A DNA stretch of 64,000 nucleotides from Sporodiniella umbellata (taxonomy: Eukaryota; Mucoromycota; Mucoromycetes; Mucorales; Rhizopodaceae): NCBI GenBank assembly GCA_025677835.1, contig JAIXMR010000035.1:1-64000 (forward strand), written 5' to 3'. Below are positions 12,303 to 22,345 of this stretch, piece after piece. Position numbers and translations under genes: made by a program. The stretch's first letter is position 1, and each line of letters opens with the position of its first letter. The notes under the pieces are model-generated. The model saw only the letters and a list, made by a program, of their open reading frames with translations, was not told the origin of the DNA and did not search any database.

Positions 12303-12571
12303 AAAGTGTGACTTTACTGTTTCATGCAAAATGAAGTGGAGATTGTTTATATGATTGTTCATCCACAGCTTGAGGGATGTTTATAGGTTTTTTCAAAGAG
12401 CTTTTAAAAATCATAGGATATTATCCAGTGACTATAGACAACACTTTCTCTATTCAATAAGTCGACTATAGACAACACTTTCAATCTGCATCTAAAGTAA
12501 GTCTGCTTGCTAAATTCATATAGCTCATGATAGCCAACAAACTCTATAACTCTAAATCTATCTTTGTTCAC

Positions 12572-12602
<31 letters not shown>

Positions 12603-12778
12603 GACAAAGCCTTTCTTCTTTTGAAACCAGGCTTTCTGAAAAAAAAAAAAAAAAAAAAAAAGAGTTTTGACTGATATACTAACATTGATAAAGAGCAGAG
12701 CAGTAAAGAGGCTTATCCACTGTGCTTATGGGATGAATGAGTTCAAGTACTAATTAAGATAAAAGAGGCAGCTGCCCT
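12253..12778. other. Upstream region of RTP1, no gene seen
   Basis: AT-rich spacer with three homopolymer runs (A about 12271-12293, A about 12571-12598 and A about 12639-12661). An exact repeat, GACTATAGACAACACTTTC, occurs at 12429-12447 and again at 12464-12482. No supported coding frame. Confidence 0.5.
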
Positions 12779-12988
12779 CTTTTGTTTATCACCTAAAGAG
12801 AAGAGGCTGTCCGTAGAGACTTTTATATAGGGAATGCTAGATTGAGCAAACCGGTCGAGCTGCAAGCGATTGCAAAGTTAAAAACCCGCCCATTGGCGTC
12901 GGAATCATTCATTCTGCTAGAGCCTTGTGTAGGGTTAAATCCGATGGTTATAAGTAAAAGAGGCCGCCTTTATTGTGTAAATAAAAAA
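12779..12988 (+). pseudogene. Possible retroelement pol fragment (protease-RT linker-like)
   Basis: An open frame of about 60 codons reads DFYIGNARLSKPVELQ, then KTRPLASESFILLEPC and GLNPMVISKRGRLYCV. The pattern of a short beta-strand segment ending in an E-P-C/G motif followed by a hydrophobic 'MVISK' strand is like the stretch between protease and reverse transcriptase in Ty3/gypsy polyproteins, by memory of the family only. It runs into an A19 tract and poly-lysine and has no start codon, neighbours or terminal repeats. I treat it as an isolated decayed fragment; it could also be an unknown exon. Confidence 0.3.
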
Positions 12989-13175
12989 AAAAAAAAAAAA
13001 AAGAGTAAATTATTTTTCTTTTTTGGTTTTCATGATTTAGAGGTTTAAGTGTACATAGAAGTAAGATAAGAGAAACATACAGAAATTATACAGATCATAA
13101 GGTGAGCATAGATATTATAAGGTAGATGACAGTATATATGAAACATAGGAGAGAAGGAAGGTTAAAAGGAAGGTC

Positions 13176-14309
13176 TTAGCGAGAGATGGGCGGATAGTTC
13201 AAATCCTCAGGTCCTTTTAGAACGCTGATGACTACAGCAGCCGAAAGTACACTCGTAAATCTCCACCATTGCAGACTATAGAGGGCGACCCTATGCAGCA
13301 AACTATGGGTGGATTGAGTGGGGTGATCATGTTGACGAAGTTTATGCATCGCGTTTTCAATCTCCGCAAAGGGACGACAACAGAGGTCAGGGTTTTTAAG
13401 CAACAGATACAAGTCATCACGAAAACTGCCATCGTCCCCGCCTGCCTCATCCAAAAAGCTCATGGCTTCGTCTAGCAAATTGCGGTCGGATGAATAGTGA
13501 GGGTGTTTATGTAGATGCCAGTGATCTCTTGCCTGTTCCAATTGGATGAGAGACAGAGGATGCTGTTGGCTGACAACAGAGCTTTCGCAAGAACTGGTAG
13601 TCTCGGACAGTTCTCTTTTGAGCTGTCGACGTTTCCAAACAAACTGAACGGTGGCGTTCTTCAAGGGTACTTGGGGCTGTTGTGCTTCGTCATAGACACT
13701 TCCGCAGAAACTGCCTACGCCAAAGCTACGTTTACCGGCAAGGTCGTAAAATGGGTTATCTTGTTCCTCTTCATCACCTGCTGTTAAAAAAACGCTGTGA
13801 TGCCAGTTATCGATAGAGACGTGATCGCTGCATTCTTCTGAGGGATAACTGAGGATGCTCTCCTGATAGCGGCGTTTTTGGTTCTTGACTCGTTTACGCC
13901 TTTCCTTTTTCTTTTGAGGGTCGTCAGAAAAATGGGTTTCTTTTCTATCGGACATATCACTAACAACGCTCGTAGCGCAAGTACTTGGAGAAGAAGAAGA
14001 TGTGGGCGAAGAAGACGAGGTTACGAAATGAGAAAGATCAAGCTGGTGAGACTCCAGTCTTTTTTCTAGCACATCCATCTGTCTGTTCATCTTCTGAATA
14101 CCCTCTTCCGTGCTATCTTCGGGCATGTCGTTCACATTGGCTATTGTGGCGGCTGTGTTAACACGAAAAGTCTCTATACTTGCTTGAATATGAACCAGCT
14201 GGTGCATCACATTCTGCAGTTTTTCTTCCAGCAGTCTACGTCGAAGACGAGTGATGGCACGCTGAATAAGTTGGGATCTTGATTGATCGATTGTATCTTG
14301 AATTAACAT
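13176..14309 (-). CDS. Uncharacterised coiled-coil protein with a C-terminal hydrophobic segment, single exon
   Basis: An uninterrupted 377-codon frame with normal codon use, GC-richer than its surroundings. Residues about 5-100 are amphipathic and heptad-like (RLRRRLLEEKLQNVMHQLV), a coiled coil. A Ser/Thr/Pro-rich linker follows (residues about 100-125), then a basic cluster (KKKERRKRVKNQKRRYQ) that could be a nuclear signal. The middle is acidic and polar. The last 35 residues contain a hydrophobic stretch (SLQWWRFTSVLSAAVVISVL) that could be a tail anchor. I do not recognise the family. No intron is needed, unusual for this window; the GATA and bZIP regulator genes share that trait. Confidence 0.75.
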   Translation of the reverse strand: MLIQDTIDQSRSQLIQRAITRLRRRLLEEKLQNVMHQLVHIQASIETFRVNTAATIANVNDMPEDSTEEGIQKMNRQMDVLEKRLESHQLDLSHFVTSSSSPTSSSSPSTCATSVVSDMSDRKETHFSDDPQKKKERRKRVKNQKRRYQESILSYPSEECSDHVSIDNWHHSVFLTAGDEEEQDNPFYDLAGKRSFGVGSFCGSVYDEAQQPQVPLKNATVQFVWKRRQLKRELSETTSSCESSVVSQQHPLSLIQLEQARDHWHLHKHPHYSSDRNLLDEAMSFLDEAGGDDGSFRDDLYLLLKNPDLCCRPFAEIENAMHKLRQHDHPTQSTHSLLHRVALYSLQWWRFTSVLSAAVVISVLKGPEDLNYPPISR

Positions 14310-14923
14310 TGTATCACAAATTTGTATGTATTTTATTCTTATTTTTACCCCAAAGAAATAGTAAAATGGAAAGAAAGGTTTAATTTAAAGAAATGTATAA
14401 ATAAATAAATAAACAAAGCTGCCTCCTGAGTCGCCTTAAACTTCTTTAAAAGTGTGGGGTGGTTACAAGTCATGTGTATGTATGTATATTTAGATAAGAT
14501 TCGCTTGCTATAAGGGCAACACTGCATATATCGATTTATGAGCCAGCGTTTGTTCTTTTATGGAATGACAGCTTTCTCCTCAGTGTCACCACCCCTTCCG
14601 CTCCTCTCTCCTTGATATGATGTAAATAGGCGAAAGAGAAACAAAATCAAACATTGATGTGGGTTGCAACAAAGCTTAGGGAAGAAAACCATACATATTT
14701 TAATCGTGCCGTATATGGAATAAAATAAAATAAAATCAAAACAAAGCACTCGAAAAAATAAAACAAAAACAAAATGAAAAAAAAAAAAAAAAAAAAAAAA
14801 AGAAAATAAAATGCGTTCTTTATTGCATTCAAATAAAATCTAAGCCTTTTGTGCTGCATTCCTAAAGAATTTCCACCCAAATAAAGATGTGTTAGAATAC
14901 AAAGAACGATCTGTGCTGTTTTC
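14310..14923. other. Intergenic spacer
   Basis: Between the acyl-CoA ligase stop and the 13,176-14,309 gene start. AT-rich, with A-rich runs (about 14,776-14,801) and repeated AAATAAAAT-type motifs; no coding frame of quality. It should hold the 3' UTR of the ligase and the promoter of the coiled-coil gene. Confidence 0.5.
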
Positions 14924-15692
14924 TTACATTGCGTCTAACTGCTCTTTATACTGTTTGTTTATCACATTGCGTTTCAATTTTTGTGCAGCTGTCAAAAGTC
15001 CCTATTGACATTATGTTAGATAAACACAAACACAGGGTTGTCTTACGTTATCCGAAGTCCATTCTTCGTGTACTAAATGAACGTCTACAATAACCTCTGG
15101 CGCCTTGAGTTTTGCATCCTTGGCTTGTGCTTGTAGTTTGGCCAAGAAGGCCTTTTTGATCTCTGCGTTCTCACACAGCGCTTCAAATGAGGTTTCGGTT
15201 ATGTTGAGTGAGCTGGCGATTTCTTTCAGGTTGGAATAGATGGGTGTCACAATCGCCACTGGGCGAGGGCGTAGCGAATCACCGTAAACACAAATATTGC
15301 TGACACCCAAGGCGGTTTTGTACACAGACTCTAATTTTTCCAGTGCAATGTATTCACCATTGCTGAGTTTGACCAGGTTCTTGATACGATCAATTACTGA
15401 AAGGGTTCCATCTGTATTCCACTCGCCTACATCGCCCGTACGTAACCAGCCGTCTTCAGTAATCGTTTCTTTTGTAAGTTCCTCTTGTTTAAAGTATCCT
15501 TTGGTCACAGACGATCCGCGTACCCAAATTTCTCCTTGTGGTTTGGGCTTGTTGGTTGAAAGATAGTTGGCTTCAGGAACATCCACCAATTTGATTTCGC
15601 AACAGGGCACAGGTACACCCACAGGTCCAACTGAAAAAAGTTCGGGTGTCATAATTGCACACATACTATAAACTCCTTAGTTTCACCAACCT

Positions 15693-15725
<33 letters not shown>

Positions 15726-17236
15726 CTTACCCAACTAAGAGCGCCAAAAAAAAAAAAAAAAAAAAAAAAATAGATAAAAATATAAATTAAATTCAAAACA
15801 AGTCCAATGAATTTTCTATTTTACCTGATTCAGTCATGCCATAGCCACCCAAAATGGGACCCAAGCAGACAGACAAAAAGCGTTGTGTTTCGTGTGCGAG
15901 AGGAGCACCTCCTGATAAACCGAATCGGAGACGACCTCCCACTTGCTCTTTGATTTTGTTGAACACCAAAGAGTCTAGCAAACCAGTAGGCAATCCACGC
16001 TCCATCAGCCAAGATTTAGAAGCAAAGGCGCGATGAAAAATGGCTTGAGCCGCTGGGCTAGTCTTGGCCAAGCTTGACAAAATACCCTTACGAATCGACT
16101 CCCAGACAGCAGGAACGCCTGTCATAATGCTGGGCTTGAACTCCTTGATGTCTCCTTTACAGTTGCGTACAGAGCTGTCGGTCAATGTTCTTGGTGAACC
16201 ATAACCTAAAGTAACACCCCAGAACAAACACAGGTTTTCCACAAGAAACTCAAGAACGTGAGCTAAAGGAAGGTAGGCCATAATGCTGTCGTCTTCATTA
16301 ATATGGTTTCCGATCAGGGTATCCACGCCAGAAACTAATGCGGTGTGAGAAAACAATTGTCACAGCCCTGTTTCAAATTCACTTACTAGCGCCTATCAGA
16401 TTCGAATGGTTCAAAATAACGCCTTTAGGAGCACCTGTACTGCCAGAGGTGTACATAATACAACAAAGATCGTCACGCCCAGGCTTGTTGGGTCTTTGAG
16501 GGTGGGCTTGCCCAATCTTTTTTAATTCGTCGATGCTGTGGATTTGTGTGTGTTTTTGAATAGAAACAATGTCTTGTTCTTTGGCTTCTCCAGAGTAAAT
16601 GACTAAGGGTTTGGTGCTGCATTCAGGCAAAACAGAGGCCAAGGTCTTGAGAAGTTCAGCAGTGGTGTAGATAGCCTCTACCTCAGCTTCTTTCATCGAG
16701 TGCAACAAACCTTCAGGGCCCAACGTCTCATAGGCAGTGACAATGGCCATGTTTTGTGTAAAGGCACCGTGGGCAATCAACATCCAGTCGGCACTTGGGA
16801 AAGAAAATGAGTTCCAAAACCCATGCATATCTATTTTTGTTGCCGCTTCTTACCTTGTGGGAGCAAAAAGCTCTACCTTTGACTTGACAGACAATCCAAG
16901 GTGCACTAAGCCAGATCCAATGTGGTGAACGCTGTCAGACATTTGCTCATAGGTGATGTATTGGTAGGGAGATAACTGAAAGTAGTTCCAGGTCTTTTTT
17001 TGTTTTGTTTCAACACCGTCTACAACCTTTACCACTTCTTTTTCTTCAGAAATCATCTTTTCCAAGTTTCTGTAGCCCATGGCTTTTTTATCGCCGCGTC
17101 TTTTGACACAGTACTGCAATACATCGTATAACGTGTGGACTCCCTGAGCAGGTGTATCCACAATCTCTTCTACAGCTAGTGTAGAGCGGCGTACTTGACC
17201 TTCACCAGCAATCTCTTTTCCAATATAAACAGACAT
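14924..17236 (-). CDS. Long-chain fatty acid-CoA ligase (Faa/ACSL family)
   Basis: Six exons on the minus strand: 17236-16854, 16793-16387, 16334-15825, a 4-nt exon 15734-15731, 15665-15047, 15001-14924; 666 residues. The AMP-binding P-loop is YTSGSTGAPKGV, followed by the YLPLAHVLE motif, GGYGMTES, and the fatty-acyl-CoA-synthetase signature DGWLRTGDVGEWNTDGTLSV with KLSNGEYIALEKLES. The C-terminus GLLTAAQKLKRNVIN holds the catalytic lysine region. The enzyme activates long-chain fatty acids with ATP and CoA for beta-oxidation or lipid synthesis; a peroxisomal, ER or lipid-droplet location cannot be told from the sequence. No signal peptide is seen. The micro-exon supplies Val-Gly between GMTES and MCAIMTPE; without it the reading frame breaks. 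Confidence 0.95.
15731..15734 (-). other. 4-nt internal micro-exon of the acyl-CoA ligase
   Basis: On the coding strand the four bases TTGG sit between CTCTTAG and GTAAGTT, a good acceptor and a perfect donor. The flanking introns are then 90 and 65 nt, both normal here. Joining G + TTGG + T gives GTT GGT (Val-Gly) and links two otherwise frame-incompatible exons, producing GMTESVGMCAIMTPE. Confidence 0.7.
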
Positions 17237-17398
17237 TTTGATAATAACAATGAAAAAAAAAAAAAAAAAAAATTAAAAAGATTATGGGAAAGAAGGTAAT
17301 TAAAACAAAGGCTTATATATATCAAAACGAGTTTATTCAGCGCCCGAAGCCTCAAATAAGATAGCAAGAAATCATATGAAAATTTTGTATCCTATTCT

Positions 17399-20300
17399 TC
17401 ACATGACAAATAAAAATCTCAGATCCTCTACTGATAAACGATCAAGCGCCTTGGAGTTTTTTCCTATAATACGTCTTAGTAAAAACATAAGGCTGAGCCA
17501 CAACCACTTGCCTACGGTGCTTTCTACCAAAGCCGCCTTCTTTTCTTGTAGTTGCACTATACGACTTTCAATACTATTTTCTATAATAAGTCGCGTAATC
17601 CGAATTGGTCTGCGTTGCCCTAATCGATGAATGCGATCCATGGCCTATGTATATGTTTAGCGTACTATGAAAACTTGGTAAACGCGTATAAGCCCTTACT
17701 TGCACTATAAAACAAAAAATAGATCGCGTCAGTAGCTAACAATAACATGGATCACAAAACTTACATTCGGCTGCCTAAGTGTGCACCAAGGAAAATATCG
17801 GGAATAGTTGGGTTAAAATTACTTAAGCACAAATAAGTCGGTAACACTTACTGGGTTCCACCAAGGATCACTAAAATAGAATGTTAATTATAAACCATTT
17901 TGACACTCCCCAATTCAACTTACCAAATAAACACCCGGCTGGCCTCTGTCAGATTCAGAGCCACACCGCCTGCCTTGAGACTGATAAGAAATACAGTCAC
18001 TGAAGGGTTGGTCATAAAACTAGAACAATGGAGAGTAATAATAAATATAGTGTGAGTAACATCCGATCCCCTAATAAAAAAGAACGTGGAAACGTTACTG
18101 ATGGATGGCTGCGTCACGTTGGGTAGGAGACATGGTGCCATCTAAGCGAATGCACTCAAAGCCGGCACGAGACAGTCGCCAATAGACTAGATCCAGAAAA
18201 TTTACAAACTATACAGTGTGATACATATTAATCACCCTAAACGTCTTTTCTTGTTTTTCTGCTTACTTGAGAAAACACAATGCTATTTAAATAGATATAA
18301 GTAACGTAATTATTTTTACTAATAAAAATTACCTTTTAATCGTTTTATCTTCTCGTCTAAGTTTCGACAGTTCTTCTACTAGTGCCTCTATCTTTGTAGA
18401 ACTTCTCCATTTGTCCATGTTAATACGGTTCACGATACTCGACTTTGAATAGTTTCTGTTGATTCCACCGCCCCCTTCAATTTCAATAGCGTCTTGTGAT
18501 AGGTCAACTGTGAAATTAGCAAAGCACGTAGGGCACTTGGGAGCTACACCTTCGGAATCGTCAAAGCCGCTGTAGTACTGAACACAGCACTATACGGAAC
18601 AAATCGTTAGTTACCCCTCGATAGATATAACCTTTAGTTACCTCTCTACAAAATACGTGTTTACAGGCAGCTGCAATCGCATCCTCCGGCGGATCGTGAC
18701 AGAGCATACACACAAGCTGCTTGTTGTCTGCTGACTTTTTTACGACCATATCAGGATGATCAGCGCACTGACGCATTTTGGTGAGGAGCTCAAAGATATT
18801 TGCGTAATTATTCAGAACTGTATCCTGTTCAACGTAGGTGGCAAACTCGCGAGACACAGACGAATACAGTGATCGGTAAACGTCCTCTTCTTCTTCACTA
18901 AAAAGATCCCTTCTCACAATCACCGTACGGGGCGGCAGCCCGAGATCATCCGCACATTCCAATTTAGTTCTTCTCAGCATGATCTTTTCTAATAACAGGC
19001 CCAGCTTCTCCAGCGCCTCACGCCCTTCATCAACGTAACCGTGGCTTTGTATAGGCTTAAGAATCTCGTTATTCCACCAACACATGTGACTCATCGGTCG
19101 ATGTCCACATTCGTCACAATCTCTCTTATTTGAGAACTTCCAATTAAGTTGTTTGCATGGGCATTTCATACAATAGTAATAGGCATAGGGGTCTGTACAT
19201 CTGTTAGGCCCGCATCGAATATTGAGTCGTTTGTATGTTACCTGCTCGCATAAAACGAATCAAGGAATATAATTCGCCTACTCGATTTTGTAAAGGCGTG
19301 CCTGTGAGTGACCATCTAAACTTTGCTTTCAAATTGAACTTTTATAAAATCTTTAGTACGCGCTACTTATAACATAGCCCATTGACTTTACCACAGATCT
19401 AGCTGTGTTGCAAGAACGGTCTTTAATATTATGGGCCTCATCAAGCACAATTCGATGCCAATCAATTTTATGAAGAACAGACTTTTCTTTGACAAGTGTA
19501 GAGGTCCCATCTATCATACGCTTTGTGCCGTATTCTTGACGCCTAAATGCTGATTCAAGAATACTGTCTATTAAAAAAAAATTCAAATGTAAGCCTCTGT
19601 AGTTTCAATAGCCAAGTTCAAATTACAGGTTGATAAAATAACATCAAATTCCTCTAGTTTTTTCTCTTCGTTTGTCCTATTGGCACCTATAGTGATGTAT
19701 ATTTGTTTAATTTTTTTTTTTTTAGAAATAGAAACTATGCTTTTTTCTTACCATGAAAGATGTAAACTGATAATGCTTTCTTCGTATGTGTTTCAATTTC
19801 ACGTTTCCATTGCATGAGAGCCACTGTAGGTGCAACAACAAGACTAGGCTTTTGTTTGTCACTCAAAAGTAAAGATATGGTTTGGATGGTTTTGCCCATA
19901 CCCATCTCATCCTAATTTGTCGTTAGCCTTATCAAACTTGCCAAAAAAAAACCGTCTTTTTTTTTTTTTTTTTTTTTTTAGTTACAGCTAATATGCCGCC
20001 TTTGAACTGCAAGAATCAAAATATATGCAAACGATCAGTAACATAATTTAATAGCAGCATTTAGAATTTACAGTGTCAAGAGATTCCTGCTGTATCATCC
20101 AACCAACACCATATTTTTGAAATGGTAGTAGTGGCAATGACAGCTGCTCTGGTTGCTCAACAGGAACTATCTCTAATTTTTTGGCGTTCTTAAGATCAGT
20201 CCACACGTTAGCTAGCTCGTTATGTTGCGATAATACATGACTTCTGCTGCGCTGATACTAAACAGAAGTTTAGAACAAAACCTTGTTTTAACACGTATCT

Positions 20301-20883
20301 CTTTGAAACTTACCGCCATTCCTCGTCTTTGAGTACGGCGTCTGACTTGTACTACTTCTTCTTCAGATGAAGACTCATCTGAAGAAGAACCTGCATCCGA
20401 AGAGCCACTCGAAGTATCGTTAACTGCGGATGGCGTTTGAGCTTGTGAAACCACTGCCTCTTCTTCAGAATCTTTGTCAGACTCATTGTCATCTTTGGTG
20501 TTTTTAGTGTTGAAAAACACGCTTTTCACGATCACTGTTGCGTCAAGCTCATCCGCGCTGTGTTGATCTTCCGCGTCATTTTCAAACTCAGGAATGACTA
20601 CGGAAGTTGAACTACTTGGGTTTTTACTGTTCAACTTCTCAACATGAGAAGAATCAGGTGTGCTTGGAGATCTCTTTGCTGAAGACTGCTTACTGCTTGA
20701 AGCTTTCTCAAGCTTAGCTCGTTTGGCTGAGTTCCTAGTCACTCTACTAGAGGAGACAATAGGGCTTTGGAAATCGCTGTCATCATCGTCTGAAGGATAG
20801 GCTCTAGCAAGCGGGACCGCTGGCTCTTGGGAGCTAGCGTCTGTTTTTTTATTAAGTCTACTGGATCGTCTTGAGGCAACCAT
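17399..20883 (-). CDS. RAD16: Rad16-like SNF2 helicase/translocase with RING finger (nucleotide excision repair)
   Basis: Seventeen exons on the minus strand: 20883-20314, 20257-20072, 20006-19986, 19911-19752, 19686-19627, 19567-19367, 19325-19242, 19192-18642, 18589-18333, 18282-18267, 18208-18099, 18019-17924, 17870-17852, 17774-17765, 17704-17700, 17644-17512, 17463-17399; 847 residues. The first 190 residues are acidic and Ser-rich. Then come the SNF2 motifs: [13 protein letters not shown] (Walker A), LDEAHNIKD (DEAH), [16 protein letters not shown], the C3HC4 RING ([20 protein letters not shown] ... CRECC ... CPTC), [14 protein letters not shown] and [18 protein letters not shown] (motif VI). 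The RING inserted between the two helicase lobes is diagnostic of Rad16. In yeast, Rad7-Rad16 drives global-genome nucleotide excision repair and ubiquitin ligation. The penultimate intron (17464-17511) has a GC donor and is 48 nt long. Confidence 0.95.
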
Positions 20884-21219
20884 ATTTTGATAGAGAAGAA
20901 AGAAAAAGGAAAACTTTTTTTTTTTCGAATTTTTAAAAATGGTCAAATTCATCTGACGCACCTTTAGGGTGCCGTAGTCTATTGACCTTTTTCATTGGTG
21001 CGATTTGAGAACTGTGATCGATCCAAGCTCAGATATGTTCTACGTAGTTGAAAAGAACTTTGACAGCAAAGACTGATGTAATCTATCTATCAGTATGTTT
21101 GTTACGCTGCATTAAATTAAAGATTAACTGGACGAGGTGGTGTAAATCTTATTATTTGAATTGAAGACTATGTAAGAGCTTTTTTTTTTTTGGAGAAAAA
21201 ACAGGTTATATACGGTTTG
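20884..21219. promoter_or_regulatory. RAD16 upstream region
   Basis: 336 bp between the RAD16 start and the stop of the next gene on the same strand. No ORF of quality. It must hold the RAD16 promoter and the 3' end of the Mtf2-like gene; no specific element was recognised. Confidence 0.4.
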
Positions 21220-22270
21220 TTAATTTTTAATCAACCATTTATTTGCCATTTCTTTCATGATATTGCAAGATCTTCTCTCATCCTGGTCCCAGTATGAGGT
21301 TTGATTGTCTACATAGTCATCACCATTATCTTCTATTTCGTTTACTACTTTTCCTACGATACTTCTAGTTGTAGCGTCAACCTGGACACCATTGACTGAC
21401 ATTTCTTCTAATAGGTCCAGCATACCATGCACATCTCTCCAAGCTTCCCATCTTAATAGCAATATAGTGTTATATGTTTCAACTGTACATCCACTAATAT
21501 AGCTTTGAATACTTTTTGTTTTGACTTGCTCAAAAATAGACAATGTCAAATAAGGGTCGATTTTCGATGCGTAGTCAAGAACGGTTTTTACAACGTTGGG
21601 GTAATATACAGGATACTCGTTTCGATCTATTTCTTTAGACATTACACCAATGGCTTCGAGGATGGTTTTGGCTCCAAGAACAGACTCTCTAATTCGCATT
21701 TCCTTTTCTTTCATTTTTATACGTTCATCTTGAGACATCTTCTCTCTGAGCCAACTATAATCAAAAGTCTCTACCGCATCCAATATATTGCTATCGCCCA
21801 CTTCTTTTTCTTCCTCTTCTGTAGCTCTGTGGAAAGCATTAGACATAGCATGGGGTACAGCTGGTTTTGACTTGTAAGAATTGCTGTCAATAAGTTTTAG
21901 CAGCTTTTGTTCGATAAATGTTTCGGAAGATCTTATTTTTGGTGGTGGTAGTGTTTGTGTTGGAGAGAATCCTTTTGGATTCATCGATTCGTCAAATAGA
22001 GCACCCAACAAGTCATCAAAATCCCTTTTGTCCACAACTCCTCCCTTTTTCTTTTGTGTAGGGGCATTTTCTAAATCAGAGGCGCTCACTTTAAAAGTGT
22101 CGAGTACATGTTTTGATTGTTCGTTGGTAGAATACTGACAGGATGCACTGTATACAGTTCTTGTAGCTCGTTTTAATCCTGTTTTTTTTTTTAGTATGAA
22201 TTCTGAAATGCAAATGGCAGTTTGTACCAGTTCTGATCAAACCGTTTGATCTAAAGATGCAAGGTATCAT
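21220..22270 (-). CDS. Mtf2-like mitochondrial protein (nuclear-encoded, organellar RNA factor family)
   Basis: Two exons: 22270-22228 and 22178-21220; 333 residues. The short first exon plus the start of the second encodes a classic mitochondrial presequence: Arg/Ser-rich, no acidic residues for about 30 positions (MIPCIFRSNGLIRTG then LKRATRTVYSASCQYST). The C-terminal region contains the pattern of the Mtf2 C-terminal family: LSIFEQVKTKSIQSYISGCT, then YNTILLLRWEAWRDVHGMLD and LEEMSVNGVQVD. Yeast Mtf2/Nam1 acts in mitochondrial transcription and mRNA handling; transfer of that role is inference. The middle contains a charged amphipathic segment. Using only the long exon would lose the targeting sequence, so the two-exon model is preferred. 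Confidence 0.75.
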
Positions 22271-22345
22271 GTGTAGTTTATTTAGAGAAAAAAAGTATTC
22301 CATTAAAATGCAAGCAGGGAAATCGTTTTAGCGACAAGCCACCCT

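Noticed and set aside
13269..13787. Plus-strand ORFs inside the 13.2-14.3 kb gene
   Set aside because: Mirror frames of the real minus-strand 377-codon gene.
15666..15690. Alternative acceptor before 15680 in the acyl-CoA ligase (giving ESGVYSMCAIM)
   Set aside because: Frame is kept, but the residues fit the conserved region less well than the Val-Gly made by the 4-nt exon; still possible.
17365..17641. Uninterrupted read-through of the RAD16 tail ([17 protein letters not shown] included)
   Set aside because: The 16 extra residues are absent from the family and are flanked by GC/AG splice sites with a branch motif.
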